A stretch of DNA of 64,000 nucleotides from Allodiplogaster sudhausi (GCA_945643635.1 CALZFC010000248.1:3701501-3765500); one strand, 5' to 3'; shown: positions 31,791 to 45,209, numbered from the stretch's first letter. Numbers and translations are program-made. The notes: generated by a model from the letters alone, not told the origin.

Positions 31791-33185
31791 AACGGACCTC
31801 AGCCATATGCTTTGCGAGACGTCAAACGGGCGGTACGTGCTCGTGATTGTAGTCAGCCACGGGACCTCCATGTTCGGCTTCAGGGCCCGGTCATGACAGA
31901 TTCATGCATTCTGAGCCGTCTAACGTTGTTTTTCTTCAAGAATAGCAAAAAGAATAATTTATGAAAAGTAGATTTTGAATAATAATTGAATAGAATAATT
32001 GCACGGACTTGTCCAATTCATCGAAAGAATTCCGTGTAGTCTGCAGGCAAATGTATGCTGCCAGGAGTGGGTAGAAAGAAATCTCAGTGTACTGGAGCAG
32101 AAAGAAGAGCGATGACAGCCCCGAACGAGTTCGGAGGGGCAACTGGCGATGACCACGAGCAGACCTCCCATCTCTATATCTCCCTCTCTCTCTCACTCTC
32201 TCTCTCTTTCTCTTTCTCCCTCTACGTCTCTCTTTCACTCGCTCTCTTTTTCCGCCACATCTCTCTCTCTCACTTTATCTCTGTCTCGTTTCTCTTTCTC
32301 TCTCTCTTACCGCTCTTTGTCTCTCTCTCTCTCTCTCCACTTCTCCCTTCTTAACACTCGGTCACGCTATCAGCATCTCTCCTCCAAATCTCCCATCTCT
32401 CTCTCTCTCTCACCAACGCAAGTAAACATGATATGGCACTTCACACAAGATATCTCTTTTGTCGGCCGAATCAAACCAAACCTTTCAGTCGCCGGCTAAG
32501 ACAAGGCTGTTCACACGCCAACACCCCGTGATATTTGTTCTGTTAATCTTGGCACTTACAATTGGTGCTCAACCTTGAGCCATCTGATTTGTGGGTTTCG
32601 ACGTCGGCCAGATTAGAAAACCTTGCTGGATAACATTTTCAACACTTTTATAGGTTTGGACTACATGAAGAATGAACACCAACTTTTCAACAGAATTTCA
32701 TTTATATATTTTTTTCTTTTTTTCTTCAAAAATCTACAAGCAAAGACACCAAGAACAGTAACACATTCATGATTTATCAACTCATCTCGGGTGACGCCAC
32801 CACAGAAACAAGTGAGAAAAAATACGGAAAATAAAATAAATAATTAAATATGTTAGTTACACCTGTACAAGTTGCGAGATCATAATAGAGAGGAACACAT
32901 TAATGCTCGAGAGAATAAATAGAAAAGGAGCTCAGGAGAAGATGTGTTCTTATGCAATTCATGCGCACTAAAAATAAAATAAACAGACAGGCAAGAAGAA
33001 GTCTGCATGTGAACAAATTTTTTTTTATATATTAGGACCTTTTCAATTGATTTTGGAGAGAGAGTTGGATTGGATCATGGTTAGAGGGATTATACGATAA
33101 GGTTAACAATGCCCTAATTAAGGAATAGGGTTAATCAACGTGTATATATGATGGGGGTGAGATATATACCCTGAGGGGAGACTTG
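31791..33185 (-). repeat. repeat mosaic copy E (tail copy next to aph-1)
   Basis: GGCTTCAGGGCCCGG block (31,870), GCAAATGTATGCTGCC (32,047), CT tract (32,175-32,340), then the AT-rich tail (32,510-33,185), closely matching 11,805-12,445. It holds empty sites for the MITE (single GACTTGAG, about 33,178) and for the Pao element (single GTTAC followed by CGTGACC, about 33,186). Confidence 0.65.
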
Positions 33186-33410
33186 AGTTACCGTGACCTT
33201 ATCCCCTCCATCTAGTTCCGTTTTGCCCTCCGCCTCGCGCCCTCTCCCTCGGGTCTCTCCGCTTCTTCTTCTCCTTCTCCTGCAAGGGGAGTACGAACAG
33301 CGACTGCCGTATTCGACTCCGCCACTTCGGAACTGTCGTCGCCTGCTGAGCAGCGACTCTGGAGAGGAAGCAAAGATATGAAGAATCATAAGTTTGATTG
33401 ACGAGAAGAG

Positions 33411-33452
<42 letters not shown>

Positions 33453-33520
33453 GCAGAGAGAGAGGCAGACAACGAGAGAGAGACAAAGAGAGAGAAGGAG
33501 ACGAGAGAGACAGACAAGGA

Positions 33521-33557
<37 letters not shown>

Positions 33558-35537
33558 TGAGAGAGAGAGAGATCCAACCCCCTTAATCGCCGATCGCAAC
33601 GCTGCCAGAGTCAGCCAGTCACGGAGGGCGAATGCCAACTCTGAAAATGATAATTGTTATTCTTGTGTTATTTATATATTTAGTCTCTTTTATTGTTACA
33701 TAGAATTAAGTAATTTCTTTTGTTAATTTTCCATTTTCCCGCATCACAGTTTTGGTGAATGAAAGCAGTGAAAGTGTAATCTTCCTATCCAAAACAGCGA
33801 ATAAACGCCACTGAATGAGAGATAAATGAAAACAAAAGTGTGGGTGGTGGATATTGGGCCCGGAAGACAGGGAACACTACTACCTAACGGGCCCTATATC
33901 AGACCCAATCAAGAATAGGGACCTATATGCCCACTATTAGGGTCCGATATCTGAGCCTAATTAGGCTACATTTCACCCCATGATCCAAACCCCCACCTCG
34001 GAAGAGCCCAGTGACAGAGTCATGCCGAATGATCGTGTAGATGTAGCATGTGTTGAAGAGAAGAAGGGCCGCCTTCACTCCGATAGCAGCCGTGCCGAGG
34101 CCCGCGCCAGAGAGGCAGCTCTGGAAATTACCCTTTTTATGACATAAAACTTTAATTAATGCAGTTTCTAACAATGATAATAATTATTATTATTACTACT
34201 ATTATTATCACTATTATTGTAGCAGTTAATGTGCATTACAAAAGTACAAAAAAAATATCGTCTTTAAATTTAGCATAACAACTATAGACTCTGCGCGCTT
34301 CTTTTAATGACATAAAACACCTAATTAACTTTATTATTATTGTATTAATTCACACACAAGGTATAAAAAATTTTAGCTTTGCAATTTTTTTTGGCTAAAA
34401 AAACATTTTATTATTATTAAATGTTAATAAAATAAAAATAAAACATTATGAATTTTACTAATCTTTCTTGTCTCAAAATTTTTTTTATTGAACACCTAAT
34501 CAATCACCGTTCCCGTGGACAGTGCGTGTGTAGTGACAGCGATGGTGATGGACTTGAAGCTCGTGATGCCGTCAGCTTCATCAATTGCCGGCGAGATGGC
34601 GCCCTCTGCTCGTGGCGGCAACCAGAAACGATGGCACGAATCCCAGACCTGAAGTCTACTTTTTTTTCTTCATTCAAAAATAATTTTGTATATTATGTTT
34701 ATTATTATGATCATTATTTTTGCATAATGTCTAATATAACGCATATAAAAATACCTTCTCAGGATACCATAGACAAAACGGAACAACAAGTCTTCCACAA
34801 GATTACCAACAATTGAATTATAATTTCTACCATATTTAGATTTTAAGGAAACCCCCTTTCTGATGCACTGTATCGTGTAGAACGAAAAAAAATTACGGTA
34901 TTTTAAGTGTGTTTGAAAAGAGAATGCCTTTTTAGTGCGTCTGTGAAATATACCGTAATCTCAACCGACCAGGATAGTCCACGTAATGTGAAGGAGGGAA
35001 AGAAGCATGGCAGAGAGTGCGAGATGCAGCGGCAGGTAACGGGAGACGGCCGCGTACAGTACTCCACTGAAATGAGAGAAAAAAAATCAATATTCAAACT
35101 TCCCGCCAGGAAAATTTATTCGTACGAAACCCGAAGCAAATCACAAACTTTCGCTCTTTCTTCATTATTTCACTGATAATTACTTTTTGCGTTCTATTGC
35201 TTCTCCCAAAATGTTTTAAGCAAAATTCGATAACTCCAAATAGATCAACGAGTACTATTTTCATTTCCCATTTTTCAAATTTAGCGCCAAAAGATTCAAA
35301 AGTTGCCTGGTTCTCACCCCGATTGCATTGTTGCCGGAAGCCCGCCAATGACTCCCGATCCAGCAAGGGCAGCGAAGACGTTCATTGAAATGAAGAGAGA
35401 AGCAGTCACGCCCATTCCGGTGCCGCATACCTGAGAAGGAATCATTTTGTGATGATACAGGGATCGAGAGATAAGTGGATAGAGAAGATGGAGAGGGAAT
35501 GAAAGAGAAAGAGAAATACAAAAAGATATATATATAT

Positions 35538-35598
<61 letters not shown>

Positions 35599-37557
35599 CA
35601 GACAGAGATTGAGAGATAGAGGTAGAGAGATACAGAGATTGAGAGAGAGAGAGAGAGATTGAGAGAGAGAGGCAGAGATTGAGAGAGAGAGACAGAGATT
35701 GAGAGAGAGAGAGATTGAGAGAGAGAGAGAGACAGAGATTGAGAAAGAGAGAGAGACAGAGATTGAGAGAGAGCGGAGTTCCAAAGGCAGCCATTGACTA
35801 CAAATTCCGGTCCCATTGATAAATAGCAGTCAAATGCCCCAGAACGTTCCAAAAATCTGAAGTCCGTAAGATTCATCAAAAGTGCTGGGCCAGAGGAATG
35901 TTGTTTTTTTAAGGGGAGAGGGGGGGGGGGGAGAAGAGTGGCCAACCAACCAATGCGAGGAGATGCCTGGCGTGTGCGAGTGGGCGCACGGCTTCTGTGG
36001 CTGCGCCGGCAGAAGAACCCGTGGCCAGAGCGACGTTTCGTGCCGATAGTGTAGAGAGGCCTCTGGAAATCAAAAGATCAAAGAATGAGAAGTAGAGGAG
36101 AGATCCAAAGATAAAACATATTCAAGGGTGTTCAATCAACAAATAGGCGTAAACCGGAATTGAATTATTACAAACCAAACTAATGCTCGCATGGAACCAA
36201 AGAATACAATAGAATTTAATAATAAATGGGAAGTAAAGATTTCGATGAGGAAAAAGAAGGTTCGTGACCGACTCCTTTAAAGTGTTTAATAAGAATGAGA
36301 AACCTTTGCGCCTTCTTGAGCAACACAAAGCACGCGATTCGCGCAAGCTCCTGCAGCACCAGAGAAATGACGAGCGAGAACCTGGAAAAGGACGGATTTG
36401 GCCACGGATTATTTATTTGAGTCTAAATTGGCATTGTAATTCAATCCAAAGATAACATTATGTTTACTTCAAAATAAAACAGCTCGGGCATCTTCCGATG
36501 CGTTCATTAAATAATGCGAATTAGTAGCAGGAAGTTTATTCAACCCACTAGTCAGGAATGACTGCGCACAGCTCCAAAGGGGTTGCAACATTTACAAAAC
36601 TTAAAAGAAAAGCATGATGTCTGATCTCTTTTCAACACCCCCAATATGCCCCGACTACTATTTCAACACACACATTTATGGGGAACACTTGACCCGCGAA
36701 CACTCTGTGGCTCGGGGATGGCATTCAAATCAGGCAGATTTATTCGGTTGGATAATTAAACGAAAATCAAAGAAGATTAATCATGTTTGGCTTTCGTAGC
36801 TTCCCCTTCAAATCATCAAAATATTTCATTAATATTAAAAAAAAAATCACTCCTCTAGTTCGTGGCGCATATGAGTGCTGCAATAAATGAAGACAAATCA
36901 TTTTGATAAAAAAATTTCCAGTACAGTTACTCGCAAGTAAAGTACAGTACCTCGAAAGACCTGCCCTAGAATTCGACAGGCACAAAGAAAGAACAGAATC
37001 AAGAAAAACAAAAAAATTCATCCAAAACATCCCCTTCATATGCGTGCTTTTTCAAATTATTTCCTACTATACTCACCACATCTGCTCACGGAGCGGCAAG
37101 ACGGCAAACCAGATGAAGGACGTGACGAGCAGCGAGAGAAGCCACATGAAGGCACTGGAAACAGAATTCTTTATTTCACATTTTAAATGTACACTGGAAC
37201 TGTATAATAATTACTCGTTTCTTCTTTCAAATTCACATGGAAAATATATCAGGAATTACTATTTCTAACATAAAATTCAGAAATATATCAGGAATTACGT
37301 ATTTATTTCTACTTTTAAGTCGCACACACACACACACAAATATAGTAAAACGCACTGTATCGGCCAAGTGCTCTTTCAATCAAAAAAAAGCAACATTTCA
37401 GAAAGGAATGAAAAAAGAAGCGAATCCAAAAGTAAACCACGTACCCAAAGACGAACAATATAATCTTGAGCGGGTCTGGCGCGATGATTTTGGCGAAGAT
37501 GGCCGCTGCTGGCGCCAGCGCCACGAGGTAGCAGCCGACCATGAGTGGAAGACCCAT
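33135..37557 (-). CDS. aph-1: APH-1, gamma-secretase subunit
   Basis: Nine minus-strand exons: 37445-37557, 37077-37154, 36304-36381, 35951-36062, 35318-35430, 34970-35066, 34508-34648, 33997-34120, 33135-33358. All introns are GT-AG, phases close, and the total is 359 residues. APH-1 is a seven-TM scaffold of the presenilin/nicastrin/PEN-2 protease. Landmarks: MGLPLMVGCYLVALAP at the start; FMWLLSLLVTSFIWF; QELARIACFVLLKKAQR; HARHLLALVCGTGMGV with the APH-1 GxxxG-type helix; HITWTIL-VWDSCH; and a last helix LLLFNTCYIY. C. elegans APH-1 is shorter (about 308). The extra length is an Arg/Ser-rich tail encoded by exon 9, whose stop falls inside repeat-derived DNA, so the true 3' end is uncertain. 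The start is 1.6 kb downstream of tat-5 on the same strand. TTTGAG|A just before the ATG could be a trans-splice acceptor. Confidence 0.93.
33415..33572. repeat. GA microsatellite in the last aph-1 intron
   Basis: (GA)n with GGCAGAC interspersions between exons 8 and 9, homologous to the longer tract at 21645-22000. Confidence 0.85.
35527..35775. repeat. (TA)n followed by a GAGATTGAGAGAGAGAGA tandem array
   Basis: About 55 bp of alternating TA, then roughly 195 bp of an 18-24 bp GA-rich unit marked by GAGATTGAG. It lies in the aph-1 intron between exons 4 and 5. Confidence 0.85.
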
Positions 37558-39158
37558 TCTCAAATTTATACAGAGAAAATCAACTTCTTTTTAACAAATC
37601 TTACGAAATAATACAAGCCTTCATAAATAAGGAAATCGAACGAGACATAGGACAATTTGAGCCTCCGGCTAGCCTCAAACTCTTAACTGATAAAGGCATA
37701 ACAAAAATGCCTTGCTTGACGCCACGCGATCCCCTAGCAACCGACTTCAATCAACAACGACTCCTTACAATGAATAGACATGGCCATCGACATTATGGTG
37801 TCATGAATTACACCACGTCAACCTTGTCTTTGAAATGCACTATGCGACCACAACCAATATACACCCAATACCACCTCACATACCACTCATCCCGCTCGCT
37901 CTACTTTAGATTCCATTTAGTTATTCATACGGCCATTACTTAACCGAAAGAGATTGTATTCAAAGCTTGATGTTGAAACCGTTTATTCAAGGGAGGGAAA
38001 TGTGCATAAAATATCCACGTCGTCCATATTCGCATAATTTTACTACTTCCTTCTGATGTGCACGTACGCAAAAAGATGACCAACACTCAAAATGGCCTAC
38101 AGATATAAGCCGGGGCCAATGTGATAGGCATCAGGAAAACAATAGCACACATCAGTCAGTAATACATCATAAATACAATTTATACACGACACGCCCATCA
38201 AAGCAGTTTTAAAAATAGCGCGTATCCTTTATTTATTCCATCGATTGTTACGATTAATTTTCATTTGTCGCCAATCATTGGCAATGTGCCAGGAAAATGA
38301 TAAAAAGGACGGCCAAAGGAAAATGGGAAATAAAGAAGAAGAAGCCTAGAAAGCAGGAACAGAACACATGACAGGGCTATAAGCTACCCGGCACTGCAAG
38401 TCGAAGGTTGACGTGGACCCAGAAGCTTCTTCGTTAAATCAGGAAAAGGTAGAGAATGAGAGAGCGAGAGAGAGAGAAAGAGGGAGAAATAGAGAGAGAA
38501 TAAGAAGGAAAGAAAGAGAAAAGAAGAAGGAAGGAAAGAGAGTGAACAAGATAGACATAGAAATAGGCTACTAGAGAGTTAGAGAGCGAGAGAGTGATAG
38601 AAAGGGAGGGAGAGAGAGAGAGAGAGAGAGTTACAAAGGCAAAGAAATGGAATATCATAGAAAGCTAGCGTAGAAGATAAAACATGACTCTCAAAGACTC
38701 CGATTACTGTGACTGGAGGTCCACTACTATCCGTTTGATGATAGTTTCCATACATTATCAGAAGGGCACCTCGAAATTAATGGAGACAAATCGATACAAT
38801 GGCCATATGGTAAGAGGGAAAACACAACGGAATGCGGTACGAGAATAGAATGAATGGTTTGAAACGTTTCCTCCTTCTTTCTTATGGCCACAATGGGAAC
38901 TGGGAATGTTGCATCCCCTCCGGGAGCTCTACCAAAGCTTCATCCTCTCCTTTCTTCTCAATTATTCTACCCGCGAGGTGACAGTTGATGTGTATGTTCT
39001 TTTTTTCTTTGGAAAAAAAGGGAGGATGACGCAGTGAACTTTTGGTGAGGGAGAAGTCGGATGTATGGATTAATAAAGATAATACAAAGAAGAAGAAGAT
39101 AATCTTGGGGGACCAAGTTGGGTCGTGGATATATCCATATTGCAAAATCGATATCTTC
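37558..39158. other. aph-1/tat-5 intergenic region
   Basis: 1.6 kb between the tat-5 stop and the aph-1 start. It holds a GA tract (38,440-38,640) and otherwise mixed sequence. A plus-strand open frame at 37,545-37,943 overlaps aph-1 exon 1 and looks accidental. If the two genes were an operon, a U-rich SL2-type signal would be needed, and none is obvious. Confidence 0.5.
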
Positions 39159-40384
39159 TCAGTTGACTTTGGCATAACTGGGCGGCGAGAACTTGCGTCG
39201 GAGGGCTTTGATGATGTAGAGAGGAAGACAGGAGAGCGCCGTAATTGCGGTTGTCTTCACTGGAAATATATTTTAATCGTATTTTCTTTTCTTTATTTCA
39301 TATGAATGAAAGTATAATATTATTTAAATACATACATTACCTAAAAATACAAATAAATTCAATGAAAATAGTTCATTTTTTAAAAACGAGTATAATATAA
39401 TAAAAAATAAATTATTTATAAATACAAACAAATGTGAATAAAAAAATTACCGCTTCAGATAAGAATGTAAATTAATAAAAAGAAAAGGAAAAATACTTGA
39501 AAACAAAACTGACAGACAAACTGCCAGGAGAGCACAAAATCTCGGTCAAAGTACTGCGGAAGCACCATGAGCGAGAGGGCGTACAATCCGAGTGACATTG
39601 CCTGTGGAATAGGAAAGAGTTCATCCATCATCTAACATAATTTATCTTCTTTCTCTTTCTCTCTCTGTCCCTCTCTCTCTCCCATTCTCTCTCTCTGGCC
39701 CTCTCCCTCTCCCTACACACTCTCTCTCTATCGTATTTTCTCTCTCTCTGGCTCTCTCCCGCTCTGGCCCTCTCCCTCTCCCTCCACGCTCTCTCTCTCT
39801 CCCGCTATCATCCTTTCCCTCTCTCGAGCTTCTCTCTCTCTCTCATCTCTCTCTCTCTCTTCCTCTCCCTCTCTCTCTCTCTCTCACAACAACCGCCAAA
39901 TCCAGAGCAGTCCTACTGTAATCCAGCTACAGTATTCTTCTTCGCAGGACCATGACAGATACCGTAATCCTAACCTGAGCGAGTAGCATGGCCCAGTGCC
40001 ACGTGTGCACCGTCATGGCGACCATGATGAGTTCGGTGACGATGAGGGCGGAGAAGGAGATGGACACGACGTGCAACATGTCCGAGTCGAACACCAGCAG
40101 TGCGCCGTACATGATCACCGAGCCTGAGTGGGGGGAAACATCGATTATTAACAGTTATTGATTTCTTTTAAAATTATAAATCAATCGATAAGTAATAATT
40201 TTTTTTTCAAATTACTGAACAATCGATAGTTAACAATCAACCGATAATCAATTAGCTATGGATCAATTAGCTTTTTTTTTTTATAAATCCCGAAGCAAAA
40301 ATTTTCCCAACAAAAAACTTAGAGGGAATATTAAGAATAGAGAGAAAAGCCATGTTCCCTTTCATTCCAGTCTCTTTTCGTGCT

Positions 40385-40432
<48 letters not shown>

Positions 40433-40863
40433 CTTTCTAAATCGATCTCACCTACCTATGTATTCTGAACGAACCCCCTTTTCCACCCTCTCTTCTCCTG
40501 ATTCCCATAAACTCACCTTGATAGAGACTGATGAGGACCCAGATGCAGAAAGTCTTGTAGGAGAGGGAGCGTCCCTTGCCGAGTTCCTTATACAACTCCG
40601 GGTAGGTCAGCGCGTTTCTGGCAGTGACATCGCGGTCCACCACCAGCGAGAAGACCGGCAGCATCGTGTAGGCGGTGGAGTAGCTAAAAGGTGGGGCATT
40701 AAAAAACTACACAGCCGGCGGTTACTACTGGGAAAAGTAATAAAATGAAATAATACGAAATACTGTATATACTCCACTAGGTAGGCAAAGGAGTAGTCCA
40801 TTCAGCTATAAGCATAGTTTAATTTAAAAAAGAGAAATATTATAATTAAGGTAACCTCGATAG

Positions 40864-40920
<57 letters not shown>

Positions 40921-40951
40921 AAGAGAGAGAGAGAGAGCGAGAGAGAGAGAA

Positions 40952-41009
<58 letters not shown>

Positions 41010-41581
41010 ATCAATCTCAAGTTCAAACTACGTACGCGACCATGAGGATGCCCTGGTAGAGGGAGACACTAGCAAAGTAGAAGACACACGAGAAGATCGC
41101 TTGCATTGTAGAGATGATGAGGCCGCTGTGAAAAAAAGTTACTTTGTTAGAAAGTCTGCTCTTTTTCTTTCAAGATATTAAAATGTCATAATCATATTAA
41201 AGTGCAAAAAAATAATATGAAAAGAACAACATTATAAACAGAAAATAGGGAAAAAAAGACTTTGTCTAGTTATATTGTTTACAAGTAACGAGTAAGCAAA
41301 GTAGTAAATATAGTAAGTAGTACAGTAATTGATGCCCTACCGATGCATGACAAACTGCGAGAGAGCGCAGGATCTCTTGTAGCAGAAGCGGCCATGCACG
41401 AGGAGAAGACGGCAGATGTGCGAGAATTGAGTGATCGAGAAGTCGGCTGCCAGCGACGCTTGCTTTCCTGAATCATAGTAAGGGTCAATGGCATTCCATG
41501 GCCATGATTATACTCACCATTCCAGCATCACATTTACAATAATGGAGATGGAGGATATGACTGAAGAGAAGAGGGGAGAGA

Positions 41582-41623
<42 letters not shown>

Positions 41624-41839
41624 AAGAATAAAAGACAAAGAGAGACAGATTGAGAAGAGGAGAGAAATCGTAAAGAGAGACAGAGATACAGAGAGAGAAA
41701 GAGAGAGAGAGAGGAAATGAAGAAGAGATAAAGAGAGAAAGAGAGAGAGAGAGAGGAAATGAAGAAGAGATAAAGAGAGAGAGAGAGAAAGAGAGAGGGA
41801 GAGAGAGATGGAGAAGGAGAGAGACAGGGAGAGAGGGAT

Positions 41840-41889
<50 letters not shown>

Positions 41890-42564
41890 CAGAGTTAGCC
41901 CCGCCTACCTTCATGTGCATCGATGCCAATGCCTGCGTGTGCTGCCTGGATCATGCTGACATCGTTGCCTCCGTCTCCGACCGCAGCGACACGAAGGGGC
42001 TCGCGATATCTTGAATAAGAGGAACGAGTATTTTATTTCAATTTTATTAATTGTTCATACTAAATGGTGATGTAGAATAAAACAACAAATTAATAATAAT
42101 AATAATAATATTAATAATAATAATAATAATAACAATAATAATAATAATCAATAACTCCACCATACTTCATTACTCTATCATTCGTATTTTACAATGGGCA
42201 GAAAAGAAAAAAAAGAACAGAAAAAAAGGGAAAAAAGTCGGAACACTTCGTTATGCGCTCTAGAGGTTTTATAATATCAGTTTAACTTTTTCGACCTCTT
42301 CTCTCTCCCCAATCACTAAATTTTTCTTCTATAATCCCTCAACTTGCTCAAACCGTGAAAGATTCCGAGAAAATCACCGACTTCTTGAGCAAGTTCACTA
42401 TCTGAGCCTTCTGTTCGGGCGAGCAACGACAACAGACAACCGCAGTGCAGGAGCACACCAATTCGGCCACCTGGAGAGAGAGTGAGAGAGAGAGAGGAGA
42501 GAGAGAGAGAAAGAGGGAGAGAGGGAGGATATATATACATATATATATATATATAAATAAATAA

Positions 42565-42599
<35 letters not shown>

Positions 42600-42612
42600 T
42601 ACAGACAGACAT

Positions 42613-42646
<34 letters not shown>

Positions 42647-45138
42647 GGAGAGAGAGAGAGAGAGGGGAGAGAGAGAGAGAGGGGAGAGAGAGAGAGAGAG
42701 AGAGACAGAGAGAGAGAAAGAAAGAAACGACAAGGTATATCCCACCTCTGCTTCGTAATACTGCAAGCAGATGCTCAGCGAGCTACCAGACATCACAAGG
42801 GCCACGTCGGTCTTTCTGTAAGTAAATATCTATTTTCCCTATTTGTTCCTGTTGTTAACCACATGGATAGAAAAAAACAGTCTAAGCCATTAGCCACTTT
42901 CCATGAATGTAATAGCAGGAAGAACAAATTTGTACACCTTTGCTTGAATCCACCAGTAAAAAACATTTGAACTTCAAAAAATTTGGGTCTATCTTTTCTT
43001 TTTTTTGTCATACTTCATCGATTCTACCGTAATCCTAGAGCTCCTCCCTATTCTACCGTAGTCTTCCCTTCTACAGTATCCCAGAGTGTGACCTGCGGAG
43101 AGCGTTGAGCTCGGCGTGTGCCTCTGTCCTCGTCTGGACATGCCCAAAGACGTGAACGTTGTCCGCCCTCGAGAAGAGCCCGCTCGACTTGGCAATGCAA
43201 ATGGCCGTCTCCAACTTGTCGCCCGTCAGCATCCAGATCTTGATGCCGGCGTTTCGAAGCAGTTCAAGAGATCGAGTCACTTGGTCCTAAAATAAATGGG
43301 GTAAAAAAAATGAAAATTGAAACTCATAAAATATTTTTTCCACATAGTATTTTTATACTCAATTGATCTGTCTAATTATATAAAAAAAATTAGAACGAAA
43401 TGACTTTGGAAAATAATACTTTCTAGAAAATTGTTTTATGATAAAATATATTTTCGCCTAGAAAGGCTAAATAGGCACTTTAAATTATCTTAAATATAAT
43501 TATATAACCAAATAATTTTTAAAAAATAAGAAGAAAAACCCCATTCCAAACCTGTAGCCTATCCTCGACGCCAGTCAAGCACAGTAGCTGGAGGTCAATC
43601 TCGAGCATCCTACTAACGACGCCGGCCATGTTCTCAGATCGATCGGTCAGCGTGAGCTTGGCTTGCTTGTATGCCGCGTCGAATGCCTCGTACTCGGCCT
43701 GCGAGAGCACCTTCTTCGCCACCACCAGAGTGCGCAGGCCTGAAATGGATTATGGAAATTTATCGCAACCACGAAGACTCACTTTTGAATTCCCGCCTTT
43801 CTACCTGAGATATAAGGGCCAGAAAGCAAGAAGTGATTTAGAGAGACGAGACTAAATAGTCAGGCAAATTCAAATAAATTACGGTCGATTTTCGCGTGCT
43901 TCTTTAAAGAAGGGCGATCACCGAAAAAATTGCAATTGTATGTTCAAACTTGCAAAGGTTTCAAACGGAAGTCCATTTAATTACTCAAAAAAGTACGGTA
44001 GACGAGATCGCTAAAGTAGCGCTGGTTTCCAAACGAGATGTTATTGCTCGTTTACTAATTTCATACTGTTTTGTCTAATATTCATTAGTTTATTGTAGAA
44101 TATTCACATACGAAAGGGATAAAGCATGAAACAAACAAATGCCTTAAAATATTTGTAAATTCAATCTTCCCGCGATGGGTAAGTGGCAGCAAATCTACTG
44201 TCGAGTGCTGTAACACCACGTTTTTGCACTGACACCAATCACAAATTCAAAAAATTGCACTTTCAAGTATCTTAAACTTGAATATGGAACTTTTTTGTGG
44301 CTTTTCATTTGCCTTTTCTTTTTCCTCATGCCCGAGACTATTCCAAAATAGCTAAGATGTCTCATAAATCGGCAATGACTTTTCGGTGATCGCCCTCTTT
44401 CAAGATGTCAAACACTTGTTAACACTTTGTCAAACCAGAAGTTCAGGTTTTCCACCGTAATCGAATTTACGATTAAACTCAAGTTTGTGAAATAAGAGCA
44501 ATAAACAAGGGTTCACCTCTTTTCTGCTCATTCCCTATCCATTTCTTCACCTTTCATTCTCTCTCTCTCTGTCTCTCTGTCTCTCTCTCTCTCTTACACT
44601 CTCGTTCTCTAACCCTCTCTGGCCATGTTGGAGCACTCCTCCTCTAGCCAGTCGTTGTACTGAACGATGCCTGCCATCACCGTGTCTGCTCCCTTCATCA
44701 GAAGTACGATCTCGTCCGTTGTCTCATCCTAATAAAGAAATTAATTAAACCAATCAAAATTCTTCATTTTAGAAAAAAAAACAATTACAAATAATGTTTA
44801 AAAAAGTCACAATAAAAAAAAATAAAAAAAATCACAGGTTTTTTGTCTTCGGCAAAAAGTAGAGAAAAGAAAGTAGATTAAAAAAAAACCTTGACAATTA
44901 TGCCCATTCTCTTAGTCTCTGATGTGAATGGGAACACGTGCAGAATGTGGAAGGATCTGAATGAGTAAGATAAAAACATGTTTAAATACTTATTTATTAA
45001 ATAAAATAGCACAAAACAATTCCAATATGGTAACAACTACTCACTTACTTGCATACTTTCGTTTGTTTGAAGGGTAAAATTCAGCGAAAACAAATAAAGG
45101 AGGATAGAGAACGAGAGAGAGCGAGAGAAAGGGAGAAA

Positions 45139-45209
<71 letters not shown>

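Noticed and set aside
3290..33185. CRISPR array or prokaryotic defence island as an explanation for the repeats
   Set aside because: The repeats are not short, evenly spaced units with unique spacers, and the surrounding genes are spliced eukaryotic genes.
35261..35945. Long Ser/Leu/Ile-Tyr open frames on the minus strand
   Set aside because: They read through (TA)n and GA arrays within an aph-1 intron; only the aph-1 exon inside is real.
37545..37943. 132-codon plus-strand frame next to aph-1
   Set aside because: It overlaps aph-1 exon 1 in antisense, has no recognisable domain and no promoter or splice support.
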